Positions 1-12,899 of a stretch of DNA of 64,000 nt are shown one piece after another. The DNA is taken from NCBI GenBank assembly GCA_025331125.1, contig JAOALB010000025.1, forward strand, positions 62,001-126,000. The letters run 5' to 3'. The notes beneath the pieces were generated by a model, which was given only the letters and a program-made list of their open reading frames with translations, ran no database searches and was not told the origin of the DNA. Each line of letters begins with the position of its first letter. Within the stretch, counting starts at the first letter, position 1. A program made the translations under genes and the position numbers. Source of the stretch: Mycogone perniciosa. Lineage: Eukaryota; Ascomycota; Sordariomycetes; Hypocreales; Hypocreaceae.

Positions 1-592
1 TTAAGCTGGAACCGCTGATTCTGGCAGCCGCCACCGCAATTCCCAGCGCTTGCAGTGCACTCCATCTTTGTCGCCCGGTTTATGCAGTCGGAGTCCTCTC
101 CGCATGCGAAATTCTTGCCATCTCCTATTAACAGGTAAGCATCTGCAGCAAAATACCTTGCCAAGTGTTGATAGGATGGGTGGGTTAGTTGGACATACTC
201 CATTCTTCTTTGCATTCGCAGTCGAGAGCATCGTTGTCCGTGGACCCCAAGTGCTTCGAGCCGTAAAGGCAATCCGGGATAGCCTGGAAAGCTTTGCAGG
301 AGTCTGCAGTAACATCGGGAAGATGGCTGAAGAGGGAGGCCTCTCGAGTTGTTTGCTTCTGGGACGCTTTGCGGGATGGTCGCGAGGACTTGGTGGTCGA
401 ACTCGGTGTGTCTGCACTCTCGCTGCGTGACTTGGCGCCATTCATCGAGGTCGGTGACTGTGCGTCGCTATCTCCTGCGTTAGGGGTTGGAATGAAGGCA
501 CTCCTCCCCGTCTCCAAATGCGCGTCACCTTCGACGGCATCCTCGAGCTTCACTTTCTCCATCTCTCTCGTTGCATGCTCTTCATCCTCCAT
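1..592 (-). CDS. set2: SET2 histone H3-K36 methyltransferase, N-terminal part (runs off left edge)
   Basis: Chromatin methyltransferase that modifies H3 Lys36 during RNA polymerase II elongation. I read exon 1 as 199-592 and exon 2 as 1-124, with an intron at 125-198 (GTATGT...TAG). The first about 90 residues are low-complexity and Ser/Lys rich. They are followed by a conserved block (HLPDVTADSC...IPDCLYGSKHLGST) and the beginning of the AWS cysteine domain (CECKEEW, then after the intron CGEDSDCINRATKMEC and GCQNQRFQ), which precedes SET in this family. The SET, post-SET and SRI domains would lie outside the window. I chose the ATG at 592 (MEDEEHATR...) because the 25 codons upstream look like leader sequence; an ATG at 667 is also in frame. 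The family call rests on the AWS pattern and is strong; the exact start is not certain. Confidence 0.88.
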
Positions 593-3500
593 CGGGGCAC
601 CTAGAGTCGAAACGCAGAGGCGGGAAGATGGCGTTTGCGCTGCTGCGAACCAAGTCGGGGTGCACACGAAACCAACGACTTTCTAGAAAGTTGGGAGTCG
701 CGGTTTACAGACTTAGGACGGCACGCGCAGGGGAGGGACAAGCCGCGTTCATGAAGGATGAAAGGGTGAGGGAGAATTGGGTCGGAACGCGAGAAGCGCA
801 AGGAAGCGAGGGTTCTGGGAGGCCGGATACATATATCCTTGCGTGCACGGCCAAGGGGGGAGAAGAGGGTGAGAGAAGAAGCAGACTTTCGAGTCTTCGC
901 CCCAAGTCGGCGTCGAACTTAGCAGTGGCCGTCTCGAGCTGAGTCCAAGGTGCAAGTACTCCGTACCGACGTTGGGGTTAGCGGATTTTCTTAAGCCCGA
1001 GCGCCGCCAGCAGCACCAACAGAAGCATTAGTAAACATACGGATGACACCATCACCTCGAGATGAAATAATTCTGGAGAGACCTTCAGATCTTCAAGGCT
1101 GCTTTGACGAGTTGGCGTAGTGCTTTATATACAATACACCTTTCGCCATAGCTGAGGGTGGAGGTAAGGCTACCTGGAGAGCCATCCCAACCAGACTGCA
1201 AGCGGCCAACGTCTATTCTTTACAGCCTCTGAACCACAGAGTTGGCACATCAGTGGCAGCCTCCAAGAGCCCTGTGTATCTGCATCAGCAACCATCCGAG
1301 ACAAAGCACCACCAAATAACCGCCCACGACTCACCGTGTCTCAGTGACCCTGTGTAAATAAATATGTACTAACATGAGGTGATCAGGTCTATAGCAATTA
1401 ATTTCCTTCACCATATAATAGAGATCAAGTATTCCCGTGAGACGGATTTTGATAGTGACTAGAAAGGACACGGTGCCTGCTCTGCAATTTCATTCCCGCT
1501 GGTGTTTCAACTTTCTCATCCTTGGTACCTTGGTGTTATTAGTGAGTTCCACACAGACATCGTCATCCATTCAAATTGCCGAGATGGGAAAATAATAGAC
1601 ACACAGCTGATTATTTGGCTGCATGCGCCGTCATGGTCCTTCAATCTGATATGGCCGACGAATCGCAAATGGTATTTCCACCCCAGCTTTACATGCGAGT
1701 GCTTGGTTCTGAAGCCACGTGGCGATCTAACTCGAGGGAGTCCTCAAAAAAGCGGTAGTACTATCTAGGTATAACCTTGTCAGATCCTGAGGATGCGATT
1801 GGAAGGCCAAAGCAGTGGGCTATAAACCAAGGCACTCGTAGTCGCACTTCGTAGTGCATGTCGGAAAATAGAGCGCAGCTTCAAAAGGCGGGCTTGCAAG
1901 AGAGACAGACTCAGGCCATGGCTCGGACTGACGTGCCGTACATGGGTGGGTCCTAAAGGTGCCAACTCATTGTGCATATTGACGTCGAAAAGAGTCGACA
2001 CGTAGTAAATCTATAAAAGGGAGGCCAAAATCCAAGTCCTAGTTCGAACGGTTTCTTGTTGAAGTAAAAAAAGAGATCCCGATACTACTACTATGATATT
2101 GGCCTGCGCCGTCTGGGCTCGGCTCGGGATCGTCGGGACCGGGCCGCCATGATCGATTCGAATTATACCGTCATTTTGCGATGGACGCTTTGCCTCGCCC
2201 ATCACTCATGAGGAACTCGTGGGCTGTGCTGCGACAGAGAGCAAACATCTGACAGGGCCACTCAGCGCAGCATGATTGGCACAACGACATCCAGTGGTCT
2301 TGTGGCCCTCCAACCTGCTAGGCTTTGCCACTCGACAGCCAGCGGCCGGAAGTCCCGCGAACCAATTGGCGATTCGGAGTTAGCTTGAAAGCCAGTCGCA
2401 TCACGCGGGCAATAAACCGATATCTACTGCGCGTTTATTCCTCTTTCGGATTCCAGTCCTATCTTGCATATGTATTACTTCATGCTCTGGAGGAGGCAAC
2501 AATGGGCGGGGCCTGTAATAAGCCGCAGAGGTGTATATCTGGCGGTGCGGTGCGATGCGGCCACATGGAGGGCCACCCTCTGAGGAGACATGACAGTGAG
2601 GCAAGCCGGACGAGTTTGGGTGAAACCTACGTGCGACCAAGGGGAGCAAATCCAGAAGAGCCGATGGCCAAGACCAAGAGAGCTTGCCGCTACTGACAAT
2701 GGGGCGTTGGACAGTCAGGCGGCCCAAGTCCATCGCGGGATTGGCTGCTCGAGCGCAGAGGTCCGCTACCATGCAGCTGCACGTCAAATACGGTGACACC
2801 CCTTTGACGATGGTCCAGCCAGCGCCTCTGGAGGGTCGGCCGCGCGTGGCATCGACTGGAGTGGCAACACGCAGCAAATCGGAAGTGACCGGGCACCTCC
2901 CGCTGCTCGTCGAGCTGGGATACTCTCTGGCCAGAAGCTCGTCCATCGGTAGTTGGCAGTGGTGGTGCGGTGGTGTGGTGGTTTGCGCACCATCCCATTA
3001 ATTTAACAGTGATCGCTCGCTGGTTGCGCAATATGCGGGGGGGAGGGAGGCCTGAGAGGGAGGAGGGAGGGTCGAGATCAGGTTGTCACAGCCAGGGAGA
3101 TATCCAGATCCACGACTTTCACCGAAGTTGCCATGCCCTGGTATTACACGGCCATACAAACACACCCTCCAATGCCGCCCACCTGCCGGGGGACCCGCCC
3201 GGTCGCCGTACACGAGACGCAGGCCGTTGACGAATGGACAGATCCCTGTGCTGTGTCTCGTTTGTTTGTTTGCGTGTTTGATTGCTTGTTTGTTGGCGCT
3301 GTTCCCGCTCTTTGTTGTTGGGCATATGAGTTGGCCAAGGTGTTGTTGAGCAAGACTGACACTCATTCATTGACGAGCCACCGGCTAAACAAGCGCCCGT
3401 CCGCGTGGTCCTGGTCTCAGTGCATTACTATCTCCGTTCAGGCGCCTACCTACGTGCGAGTATGTACGACTGTCTTTCCGTACCCACAAGGCCCCATCTA

Positions 3501-5025
3501 ATAGTGCTAGGCGAGGGAACAGACAGTCAGCTATTCAGCTTCGGAGGTCTGAATGCATCAACTGTGGCTCGGCTCCCTCTCATCTCCCGTTCTAGTGGTG
3601 CATCTGATGCACTGCATCGCCTCCGGTCGACCCTAAACACCGCATTAGATTCCCTGATACCGCTTCCGGACGACCCAAAGAGGATTGGGCCGCACACCAT
3701 CCACAGTTGCTTTCCGTCATCTTATACAGGGCCGGCATACATTAGCGCCGTCTCTAGAGGCTTCTGTCAAATCGCCGCCACGGGGTGCTGTCATAGGTTA
3801 GTTCTAGTCTTTATCATGTGCTCTGGCCATGACCGTCCTGGCAGCCCTGGGCAATAACAATATTACGGAGCCGCAACGGGCGCCGCAAGACAGAGAGAGA
3901 CACAGCGAGAGCGAGAGCGAGAGAGAGAGAGAGAGAGAGGAAGAGAGAGAGGAAGAGGGAGAGACGCAGCACAGAGCGGGGCGCATCATCTGCCTCTGGA
4001 CCAGCCAGGCATACTCGTAGGCAACCTGTTGGATGCTTGCAAAGACTGGGTCAACGGAGAACTTGAACGAACTGACTAACACACGCACGAGGGCCCCTTG
4101 CCTGCCTTACGAGTCCTACCCATAGGTACATCCATACTTACCTGTCGAAGAACCCTGGCAGCGGCACACCAACAGCCAGTTGCAACGGCCAGCGCCCGAC
4201 CCTCGCAGCTGGTAAATGGTACTTTCAAGTCTGCTCAACCGCCATTCTCTCTCCCAACTCCCACAACCTCTTTGCGCTCGAGGCCGCGACAACCTGTTAT
4301 ATGTGCCGCAGACTGCTACACTCCAAGAGCAAGATCTAGTTCGACAACCAACCTGTTCTCGCCTCCTCTCGCACCTCTTTAGCATCCGTGCTTGCTCGCT
4401 TTTTTACCCTGAACAACGTGCTCCTGCATGTCGCGGATGGATGCTGCATAGCCGGCGCCTCCCCGTCTGCGTCTGTTTCTCCTGCAGAGCTATACATATA
4501 CTATTATAAGCCCAGTCGTCTGACTCCCGGGTATTTCGAGAAGCCGCGCGCCTGCGAGCTGGTGTTGCGCCTCTTTGATACGAGCCTGCAAATCTGGATA
4601 GACGATTGTGGACGGGAAGAGGTCTCTCACTGTCAACTGGCCTTACGGAATTAGCCCACTTACCCCTATGGGCTCTACTCGTTGCCAATAACTCTTGTTA
4701 ACGGACCTAACAACGAATCAAGAACGCCGACGTTGAAGCCTGCAGCAGCACAATCACGACATATATTCTGCCAGAGTTGTACTACGACGTTTTTTCGCTC
4801 CTTGCTGCGCAGCTTTCAAAGCTTAATGAATCATTATTCTCTTCTTGCGCTGTGGAGTCCTCTTTGTTTTTTCTTCCCCGAGCTCGTTGAATTCCTGGAA
4901 ATCAACAGCCTTCCACCGTCGTCTATCACAGGGTCAATGTTCACGCGCAGGCTGCCACGACTTCCTGTTTCTTTTTCCTACTTGCCTCTTTGACATTTCA
5001 CCTGGGCCCAGAAGCCTTATCGATC
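593..5025. other. 4.4 kb gene-poor region between SET2 and the AT-hook gene
   Basis: No reading frame here has coding character that I could defend. It should contain the SET2 promoter (read leftward) and the promoter and 5' leader of the AT-hook gene (read rightward). The stretch 4,200-5,000 is C/T rich, as is usual for fungal 5' leaders. A GA microsatellite lies at about 3,889-3,962. One copy of the dispersed motif TACTCCGTA is at about 958. Confidence 0.5.
3889..3962. repeat. GA-rich microsatellite
   Basis: A purine-only run on the + strand made of GA dinucleotides with some GC and GGAA interruptions. It gives spurious Arg/Glu- or Ser/Leu-repeat open frames on the two strands. It lies in intergenic DNA. 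Confidence 0.9.
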
Positions 5026-5741
5026 ATGGCTTACTCCTTCACTGCAAAGGAAAAGGTGCGTGCTGAGGACGGCCCAACTCCAGAGATGATATGCTGACTC
5101 GACCCTCGCGCTCCCAGCGCTTTGTCCTGGCTGAAATCATCAAGTCCAGCACTATTAATATCGAAAACTTGGCGGGATTTGTCAAGTCAAACGAAATAGT
5201 TCCGAACTGGATAGAAATGCAACTTCCACACGGTACAGTAACAGTGGGCCTTATTGTTCATGGGATGGGTTTGCTAACTGGACCAGGCCGCAACATGCAT
5301 CAGTGTATGCAAGTAGCAGATTCTTTTTCAATCCCATCGTCGCCTCTCATGAACCAGAGCCAGATGATTGCGACATCCCAGAACGGCTATGCGACCCAAA
5401 ACATCACGGATCATCCAAACCAATTTGTAGCCATGACGGGCCCCATCAATCATCACCCTTGTCTCCCCCCTGCGACACAGCCGCATCATACCATTCTCCC
5501 CCGACCGGCAACCGACACAGGGGATAACCGAATTCCTCTACCGCAAGCCCCGAAAGCACCAGCGAAGAAGAGAGGCCGGCCGCCAACCAGGAACAAGAGG
5601 GATCTACATCCCAACCTCCCCCTATCGCACCACGACTCTCTCAACCTGCTCCGGAACCTAATATGCTTAGAGCAATACTCCCCCGTACCTTCGAACCCCA
5701 AGTTTCCGCACCGCCCTCAGTTCATTCTGCATCGGCCCTAG
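5026..5741 (+). CDS. Conserved fungal AT-hook protein, C-terminal frame uncertain
   Basis: Likely a small nuclear DNA-binding protein. I read exons 5026-5055, 5118-5232 and 5287-5741, giving 199 aa. The N-terminus (MAYSFTAKEK|RFVLAEIIKSS) and GRNMHQCM resemble a family of uncharacterised filamentous-fungal proteins that I recognise from memory. An AT-hook core (KKRGRPP) lies at about residues 145-155, followed by Pro-rich sequence. Introns are 5056-5117 (GTGCGT...CAG) and 5233-5286 (GTACAG...CAG). Downstream of the AT-hook the frame read here ends at 5741. A second frame is open from about 5,528 to 5,926 and ends in a basic SPRSKKRRRTAA segment that looks more like a natural C-terminus. A frame change there (indel or unrecognised splice) is possible. 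The N-terminal call is firm; the C-terminus is not. Confidence 0.68.
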
Positions 5742-5926
5742 TAGATAGTCCTCGGAGCAAGAAACGACGTCGGACAGCTGCGGCTGCAGGCTCAACTGCC
5801 ACTGCTACAGCTCATGTTGCCACTTTTGCTATCCCTGTCACTAAAGCTCCTTCTAATGGCAGTGTGCAGCCGGCAAGTAACAACCCCGAGAATGTTGAGC
5901 TACCCATCTCTGACTCGTCCACTTAG

Positions 5927-7045
5927 TGGGTGTTGGCCGGGAAAGAATCGACGGACTTTCACGATGTTCGGCCGCTGCAGTCGCCACGTCCTGTGAGCCT
6001 TGAGCCAGCGCTGCGAACTCACGCTCTGCTGCCAGCAGCATCCACAGTACCGTCGTCTCAGATCCAAGCCTAGACTTCCTAGGTGTTCACGATTTCCGTA
6101 ATATGGGGTAACAATCGATCAAGTCCAATTCAGCCGATTCCGAATCTATATATTCGATGCCTCGTGACTTGATGTTGGGCATGCTAGATTTCAGAGACTG
6201 GTGTTGCTAAAAGCACACAATCATATCAGTTTTGATTCATGCATTTTTCTCTTTTACCCTTCTTGGAGCATTTTGTTGGTAAGCATACGATCGATGGCGT
6301 CAGGCGACTTTCATACACTACACGATGGCAATTTGGGACATGTCCTGACATCTTGTCAGAAAATGGGGTTTGTTTATGGGCATTATACACGACCGGACGC
6401 ATATGATTATCAATGATATTGTTTGCGGTTTTTGTGCATTTGGCATTGGGCAGGTAGAGGAGTTAAACAAGGTGAACTCGTGGAGGCTGATTTCCTCCAT
6501 AGAACGTGTCATGATTTCTCTTGTCATTTATACATGGAGCTTGGAATTAAATAATGCTCTCCCCTGGGCGGGACCCAATTCAGAATCATCTTTGTTAATT
6601 ATCCACGGGAAACAGTTGCAAAGAGTAGGCATTCGTGTAAATATAAGGTAGTATAGGTTAAGCATGGTGAGTAAGGGGCCAGGAAGGAAATGGATAAAGA
6701 ATGCAAGAAAATGTGCATTCAGCCGTCAGATACTCCGTAGATTTAGGTGCATTTGTTGAGTTGGTTGATTTGATCTTGTACTTGACCAATAGAAGGAGAA
6801 CTAGAGAATAAACGCACTTGGCTTCAAAACATGTATTACTTTCCACCGCGAATCATGGGCGACGAAACTAGTCTCTTTTTATAGATTTTTTGGCATGTTT
6901 TTGTGCCTGTCTTCCGTTTTGAAGAAACCCCCTACCCCCCCTTGAAAGCCATCATGAAACTATCATAAACCGGTCAACGTTAACTCCATGATTTCACCAT
7001 CAAGACCAAAGACAAAATAAAAACTATTCATGTATTCTTCGTTCT
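5927..7045. other. Intergenic, about 1.1 kb, AT-rich
   Basis: Convergent 3' regions of the AT-hook gene and gatA. The short open frames here lack any recognisable domain. A copy of TACTCCGTA is at about 6,730. I see no other gene. Confidence 0.5.
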
Positions 7046-8642
7046 TTACAAGGCCTTGGCGATCTTCTCCAGGGCTTCGAGCAGGATATCGGCGTGGTGC
7101 TCCTGGAAAGTCAGCATAGGACGCAGACGCACGGCAGTGGCTCCGCTGCCTCCGATGTTGATGCCAAACTCCTTGGCCTTGAGGAGGAACGCGTCACGCT
7201 TGGGGTTGTCAAAGGCAATGAAGGTGCCCTGGCCCTTGCCGCGGAGGTTCTTGAAGTGCTCCGGGTACTTGGAGGCCAGAGTCTCGAGCTTGGCGAAGAG
7301 GTAGTCGCCGACGCGGGCGGTGTGGTTGACGAGGTCGAGGCGCTCAATCTCGCTGATGATGGCGCGGAAAAGCAGCGCGCGGGCGGGATCGCCCATCCAG
7401 GTGTTGAACTGGCGGTAGGGCTTGTTGGGGCGCAGTTCAGGGTTGCCGTAGTAGAAGCCGGCGGTTTGGGCCTTCTTGGAGAAGGTGACCATGTCCGGAG
7501 GGTCCTGGAGGTTCCAGTGGTCGTGAGCCCAGAACTTGCCTGTGGCACCGACGCCGGTCTGGACCTCGTCGACGATGAGAAGGACATTGTGCTTCTTGGT
7601 GAGGGCACGCAGGCCGCGGAAGAAGTTGGGGCTGGCGTGGTTGTCACCGCCCTCGCTCTGGATGGGCTCGACCACGACAGCGGCAGGGGGGATGTGCCAG
7701 GTCTTGATGAGGTGCTCGACCTCGTCGAGGCTGGCCTGCTCAATCTTGGCGTTCTCCTCGGCGTGCTGGTCGAGCGGGTACTTGAGTATGGGGAAGGTGG
7801 CTTGCGGCCAGTCGAAGGCGGGGATATCGACCTTGTGGATGGGCTTGGAGCGAGTGGTGGAGAGAGTGCCGAACAGGCGGCCGTGGAAAGCCGTCTTGAA
7901 GGATAGGATAGAGAGCTGGGAGGCGCCAGGAGCCTGGTTGTTCATGGCGGACTCGAGCTCCTGCTCGGTGAACTCGACGTCGGCGCCGCCACGCTCTTGC
8001 TGTCGTCGGTAGATAAAGGCAGCCTTGTAGGCGGTCTCGTTGGCGTCAGAGCCAGCCATGGCAGTGAAGACATTATCGAGGCCCTTGGGTGCCACCTTGA
8101 GGATACCGGTCTTGAGGATCTCAGCCCAATCGTGGGAGGGGAAGTTGCCCAGAGCGGGACGGTTGATGATGGCATTGACCATCTCGGGGGTAGAGGCAGC
8201 CTTGGCCAGAGTTGGGTTGTTGTAGCCGACTGGGATGGAAGCAATCTGAGCATACCTGAATGAAGAGGAAAAGGAGAACAGTGTTAGCCCATATCTGCCC
8301 AATGCCGCAGGGAGGCGACTAAAGCACCCAGACTCACACATCGAGGAGGTAGTTTCCATCCGGGTCAGCAATGTAGTTGCCCACGCTCTTGGTGTAGTCG
8401 GCCATCATGTTGAGGCTCCGCGTATCAAACACTTGACTCAGCTCGCTGGTGATCTTGCTGCTCTGCGGCCCAGGGAGCTGAGTCGCCAGGACGGGAGCGT
8501 CAGGCTCCCCCTGAACAAAAGGCTTGGACGACGCCATTTTGATGGTGCTGGTGGTGAAGCTGCGAGCAGTGATGTGGGAGGAGTGCTGGAGAGATCGACG
8601 GACCGCGGGGCGCAAGGCCAGAGCGGCTCGGAGGGCAGGCAT
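7046..8642 (-). CDS. gatA: 4-aminobutyrate (GABA) transaminase, mitochondrial
   Basis: Class III PLP-dependent aminotransferase that converts GABA plus 2-oxoglutarate to succinic semialdehyde plus glutamate, the first step of the GABA shunt. I read exon 1 as 8338-8642 and exon 2 as 7046-8255, with an intron at 8256-8337 (GTGAGT...CAG); the product is 504 aa, normal for eukaryotic GABA-T. The first about 35 residues are Arg/Ser/Ala rich without acids (MPALRAALALRPAVRRSL), a good mitochondrial presequence. The PLP pocket shows in GSDANETA, the VDEVQTGVGATG aspartate segment and the lysine of TFSKKAQTAG (about Lys363). The splice joins LLDV to YAQIASIPVGYNNP in frame. GABA-T is preferred over ornithine aminotransferase, which is a separate gene at 44-46 kb. 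The symbol follows Aspergillus usage. Confidence 0.95.
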
Positions 8643-9904
8643 CTTGGAACCTTATAGCTCTTGGAACCTCCTCTTGAAATGACACGTGGAATCCGATTGG
8701 GAGAGGAATTGGGTTATGAGTCCCCCCTCCTTTCGTGACGGTGACGTAAAAGTAAGACGATCCGACGAGACGGTCCTTTGGTTGGATGCGGTGGCAGCTT
8801 TGGTCTCATGATGGCGGCCAGTGAGCAGGGAGCTTCCCTTTTTATCGGAGAGGAGCGGTTACAGAGGGCTTATCTGTGGGGGACTTAGTGAGGTGCGGAG
8901 GTGCGGCGCGCGGGGGAAACGGGGGCCTCTACCCCTAACAATATTCACTAAATCCGGCATTGGGGCGCTGGCGTGGCACTTATTGGCCAGCTCTGCGTCT
9001 AGTTTACGTACTTCGGAGTTGTGCTCCTCCCAAGCTCCAGCTCTGTAACCAAGTTGGGCAGGGGACCTATCATGCATGCCGGATGGATCTCGTATCTACT
9101 ATGTACGAAGTGCCCGGGCTATCGAATCGCCGCTCAAGGGTCTGCACCGACGTCGGCGTCTCATACGGACCACATACGAGTAGCTTTTATGCTACCAAGT
9201 ACGAAGTACACGGGTAATCATCTGCAGCCGATCGGTGAGGAGGCAAAGGAGATGGCGCACTTGACCCTGTAAACCATGTACCCCTCTGATTAGGGGGAGG
9301 AAGACGTGTGCGCTGTTTATTTGCTCCTTGTTGCAAAGATGCAGGCAAGTTCCCTATCATACAATGCACAGTTCCCCGTTAGTGGGGCTTCATCAACTCC
9401 GCCGGCTCCCTTCCGGCTCCGGTCCGGCCACGATACCGGTCTGGCCGGCAAGCTAGCCGGGACGACCAGTTTCACAGGATTACGAAGTACACATGGCTCG
9501 TCACGCAATCTACGTCTAATTTATACTACTAATAATAATAAGTGTCGACCGCGAGACCTTTTCCGTCACACAATCCGTACTCTCCGTAACTCTAGCTGCA
9601 CGCATCGACGCCTTGTTCCCCATTCATCAATTGTACTCCGTAACACTACTCATAATAATACGACAAGACTTCATGCTAACGGTTGTAAAACAGCATGCCC
9701 CCCAAGGAATGACCAAACCACGGGTCAAATTGTATAGAATCCAATTGACAATAAACCCAAGACCATGCGCCAAAACCATGCAACGCCGATGATGCTTCAA
9801 AATTGAAAAAAAAAGAATAGCGCGAAAAGAGTCCTTGTCCCGTCCCCGGTGCATTACCTCTGCTCCAAGCCGTCGAGGGCTGAGCATTCTCCACAGTGCC
9901 TTCA
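8643..9904. other. Intergenic, about 1.26 kb
   Basis: This should hold the gatA promoter and the 3' end of the ClC gene. Several TACGAAGTAC and ACTCCGTAA copies lie at about 9,100-9,210, 9,480 and 9,580-9,640. A TAATAATAA-type short repeat lies at about 9,525-9,540. No gene is visible. Confidence 0.5.
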
Positions 9905-12899
9905 TCAATAAGGGATTCCCTGTTGTTCTTCTTCTAGTTCCCGCATATACTTGACAAAAGTCTTCTTGTGGATCTGTAACACCAGTCTATTAGCACTAGC
10001 ACAAAATGAGGGCCCTCCCACTGTGGACTGGTCACTCACCATTCCAGCATATTTGCCATCTCTCAGGACACAAATATATCGAAGACCCAGTTTAACAAAA
10101 CATTCATACACCAGATCCATCGGTGACCTAATGTCTAACGCAACTGGGGCCTGTAAACTTGTTAGCCAAATGCATATTGCCCATCAAGTGGCATCCCGGG
10201 AAAACGCACTGGATCAATATACTGTGTAAAGTCGGTTGGGTCCAGGTTGTCGTCGTCGTCATCAATGCTCGGGACTTGGTCCATCAAGCAGAGACATGAG
10301 CCCTCGTCTTCGAGACGATCCAAGGCGAACTGGAGGTCTGGGGCAGGTATAAGGCCCACCAGGATGTCCTTCCTAATGATAGGCAGGCCGCCGTCCAGCT
10401 CACCCGCACGGTGAAGGATTTCAAGCTTAGTCCGGAGGTTCGAGGCAGGGACCATCGGCGAGTTTGTAATGTCAATGATCCTCTCTCTGCGTACCCGACG
10501 AACAATATCCGTCAGGTCGCCAGTAAAGATAGGCTTATGCTTGTTATCCAAGAATGGGTAGGCATTCATGTTCGTGAGGAGATCCTGCATCTTGTTAGTG
10601 AATTCACCCAAGTCATTCCCAGGCTATGTGGCTCACATAAATACTGCATGGTTCAATAGCATCCGCCGTCCACTTGGCTACAAGAATCGATAGCGAAAAT
10701 GGTAGCACATAGTCAAGGCTGCCGGTGAGCTCGAACAAGATGACCGCCAAGGTCACTGACAATCTTGTGACACCGCACATGGTTGCACCAGCGGCAATCA
10801 GACCGTAAACCCCAGGTTGGATGCACGTCCCGTCTGAGGCGGTTGCACAACCTCCCCAGATTCCCCAATCGGGAACAGTAAGCACAAACCATTGCACCAA
10901 GTGGCCAATGATTCGACCCATCAAGCCACCGACAACCATGGACGGAATGTAGATTCCGGCGGGAACTTTCTGCGCAAGACGTTAGCAAGGTTGAACGTAT
11001 ATATCTTTTGCGGGGCAAACCCACGATTCCGAAAGTGATGACAGTCAAGAACCCCTTGATCAAAAACGCCACGATGAGCGTTAGTAGAATTGAAGGTATG
11101 TCATCCACCGACTTAGGACAGAGCCCCAGCCCATCTCTGTTAGAGCGGTCGCACGGAGAAGCCAGGTTTAACAATAGTTTCGCAACAGAAAGCTTGGTCA
11201 GGGGATTCCAATAGCTCATCAATCCGGTCATTACGGCTACCAGGAATACCTCCAGTAGCGGGTAGGTCTTGATGACCCTGATTCTGCGAAAGGACTGTGC
11301 CCAATATTTGGATGCCTTGATGAAGAGTGCTCCCATAGCACCGCCAAGAATACCCACAAAGATGAAGGACCCCAACTCAAAGTATTCCCAATCCACTAGA
11401 TATCGAATCTCAAACATGACAATTTTGTGAGTGCCATATGGATTCAAAAACTTGAGAGACAAGGAGGCTACAATGCAGGCGAAGAAGGTTCGGAATAGAG
11501 TTTTGGCCGGGAAGAAGTAGGATACCTCTTCCAGACCGAATAATACTCCTCCAAGAGGCGCACCAAAAGCGACAGCAACACCGGCGGCGGCGGCGGCGGA
11601 GAGAACCTCTCGTCTCTTGGCGTCATTCCGATCGTACTTTGTAAAGAGACGACAGGCAATATTGCCTACACATGTGGCCATGTGAACAAAGGGGCCTTCC
11701 TTGCCGAGACTCAAACCCGAGGAGACACTCAGCACCAAAGAAATCATCTTGATGACGAGTGTCTTGAAACCAAGGAACCCGTGCAGGACGAAGCCACTGA
11801 GAATGACACGAACCTCAGCAACACCACTACCTACCGCTGAGTAGTAAACCATTGGCGGATTCTCGGGTTGCTTATCGACTTGTTGTCGGGGGCTGGCACT
11901 TTCGTCGCCATTGGCATCATCCAGCATTTGGGGAACACTTTCGGCAGCGAGGTTCTCGTCTAGGGTGGTTAAACGGTAGGCCGAAGGGACGACGGTTTTG
12001 GTCAACAGAGCTATCCAGCATGAGGCGAGCGCAAACGTGATGACGCACGCCAGGTAAATCAGAAAATCCGTCCATTTCTGTCCGAACGGATGATAGTTCA
12101 ATGCCTGGGACCAAGTCTTCCAATCATCGCAATGACCACGAGGACAACAGTTCTATAAATCCCGTCAGTTAAATCGCCCCGTCTCAGCGCTGTCCTTGTG
12201 TGTATATCATGTGTAAAGGTCTCCGCGTCAAGGCTATCGCTTACCTTCTCGTCAAGATACCATGCGCGGGCACAAAAGCCGTTCTTGAAGTCGAATACGG
12301 TAGACTCGGCGACATCGACGACGTACGCTACCAGCGCAATCACAAAGCCGCAAAGAGCACTCAGAATCCACCCTTGGCTTCCATCAAATATTACCAAGAT
12401 GCGGCCCCAGAAGTCTTTCCTGCTGCGGAGGGCCTTGACGCGGTACGAATCGGCGATTGTATCGTGCACCCAGTCGGTGCTTGTGAATTGGTCGTACCAC
12501 ACTCGGTCGTCGGGGAAGATGGAGCCTTTGGACTCTGACATAGACCCGCGGCGCTCGCTGAATGCATGGGCTAGTCGATGGCCCCAGGAGGAGTGCCGGC
12601 TATGGTGTCGCGAGTCCACAGCTGGATGGGATTTAGCGATCGCACACCTTGGAACGAAGTCGTTGGGTAGAGAGAGGGACAAGCCTACCTGAATAGCTCT
12701 GGTTGCGGGACAGGCTGGGGTGTCGTGAGGATGTAGCCCCGCCATGTATCCTGATGCGCGATCGCGAACCCGACGACAGCAGCGGGGAGCGTTCATCTGG
12801 GTCATTGGAGGAGTGATTCCGGAGCAGAGGAAGTGGCCGACGACTTGTACGGGGAGATGACGGCTGTGACGCCGGACTGTCTCTATCTCGATCCGCCAT
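9905..12899 (-). CDS. ClC-type chloride channel / Cl-/H+ antiporter with two CBS domains
   Basis: Membrane anion transporter of the voltage-gated ClC family, probably on Golgi/endosome, vacuole or plasma membrane. Seven exons: 12689-12899, 12245-12621, 11025-12152, 10637-10969, 10210-10584, 10040-10150 and 9905-9973 (867 aa). All introns are 52-92 nt with GT...AG ends, and exon lengths sum to a whole frame. A Ser/Arg-rich cytosolic N-terminus precedes the membrane domain. Family signatures are GSGVAEV (selectivity loop), GKEGPFVH (gating Glu kept, as in exchangers and many channels), GAPLGGVLFGLEE and KVPAGIYIPSMVVGG. The extracellular or luminal NCCPRGHCDDWKTWS segment, typical of fungal members, is created by the second splice. 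The C-terminal half carries two CBS motifs (from DLLTNMNAYPFLD and from APVALDIRSPMDLVYECF). Which fungal paralogue this is (Gef1-like or other) I cannot say. Confidence 0.93.

Noticed and set aside
3804..4088. Ser/Leu-repeat open frame
   Set aside because: Translation of the GA/CT microsatellite.
7094..7906. 270-codon open frame antisense to GABA transaminase
   Set aside because: Shadow of the GC-rich third-position coding of gatA on the other strand; Val/Gly/Asp-rich composition and no domain.
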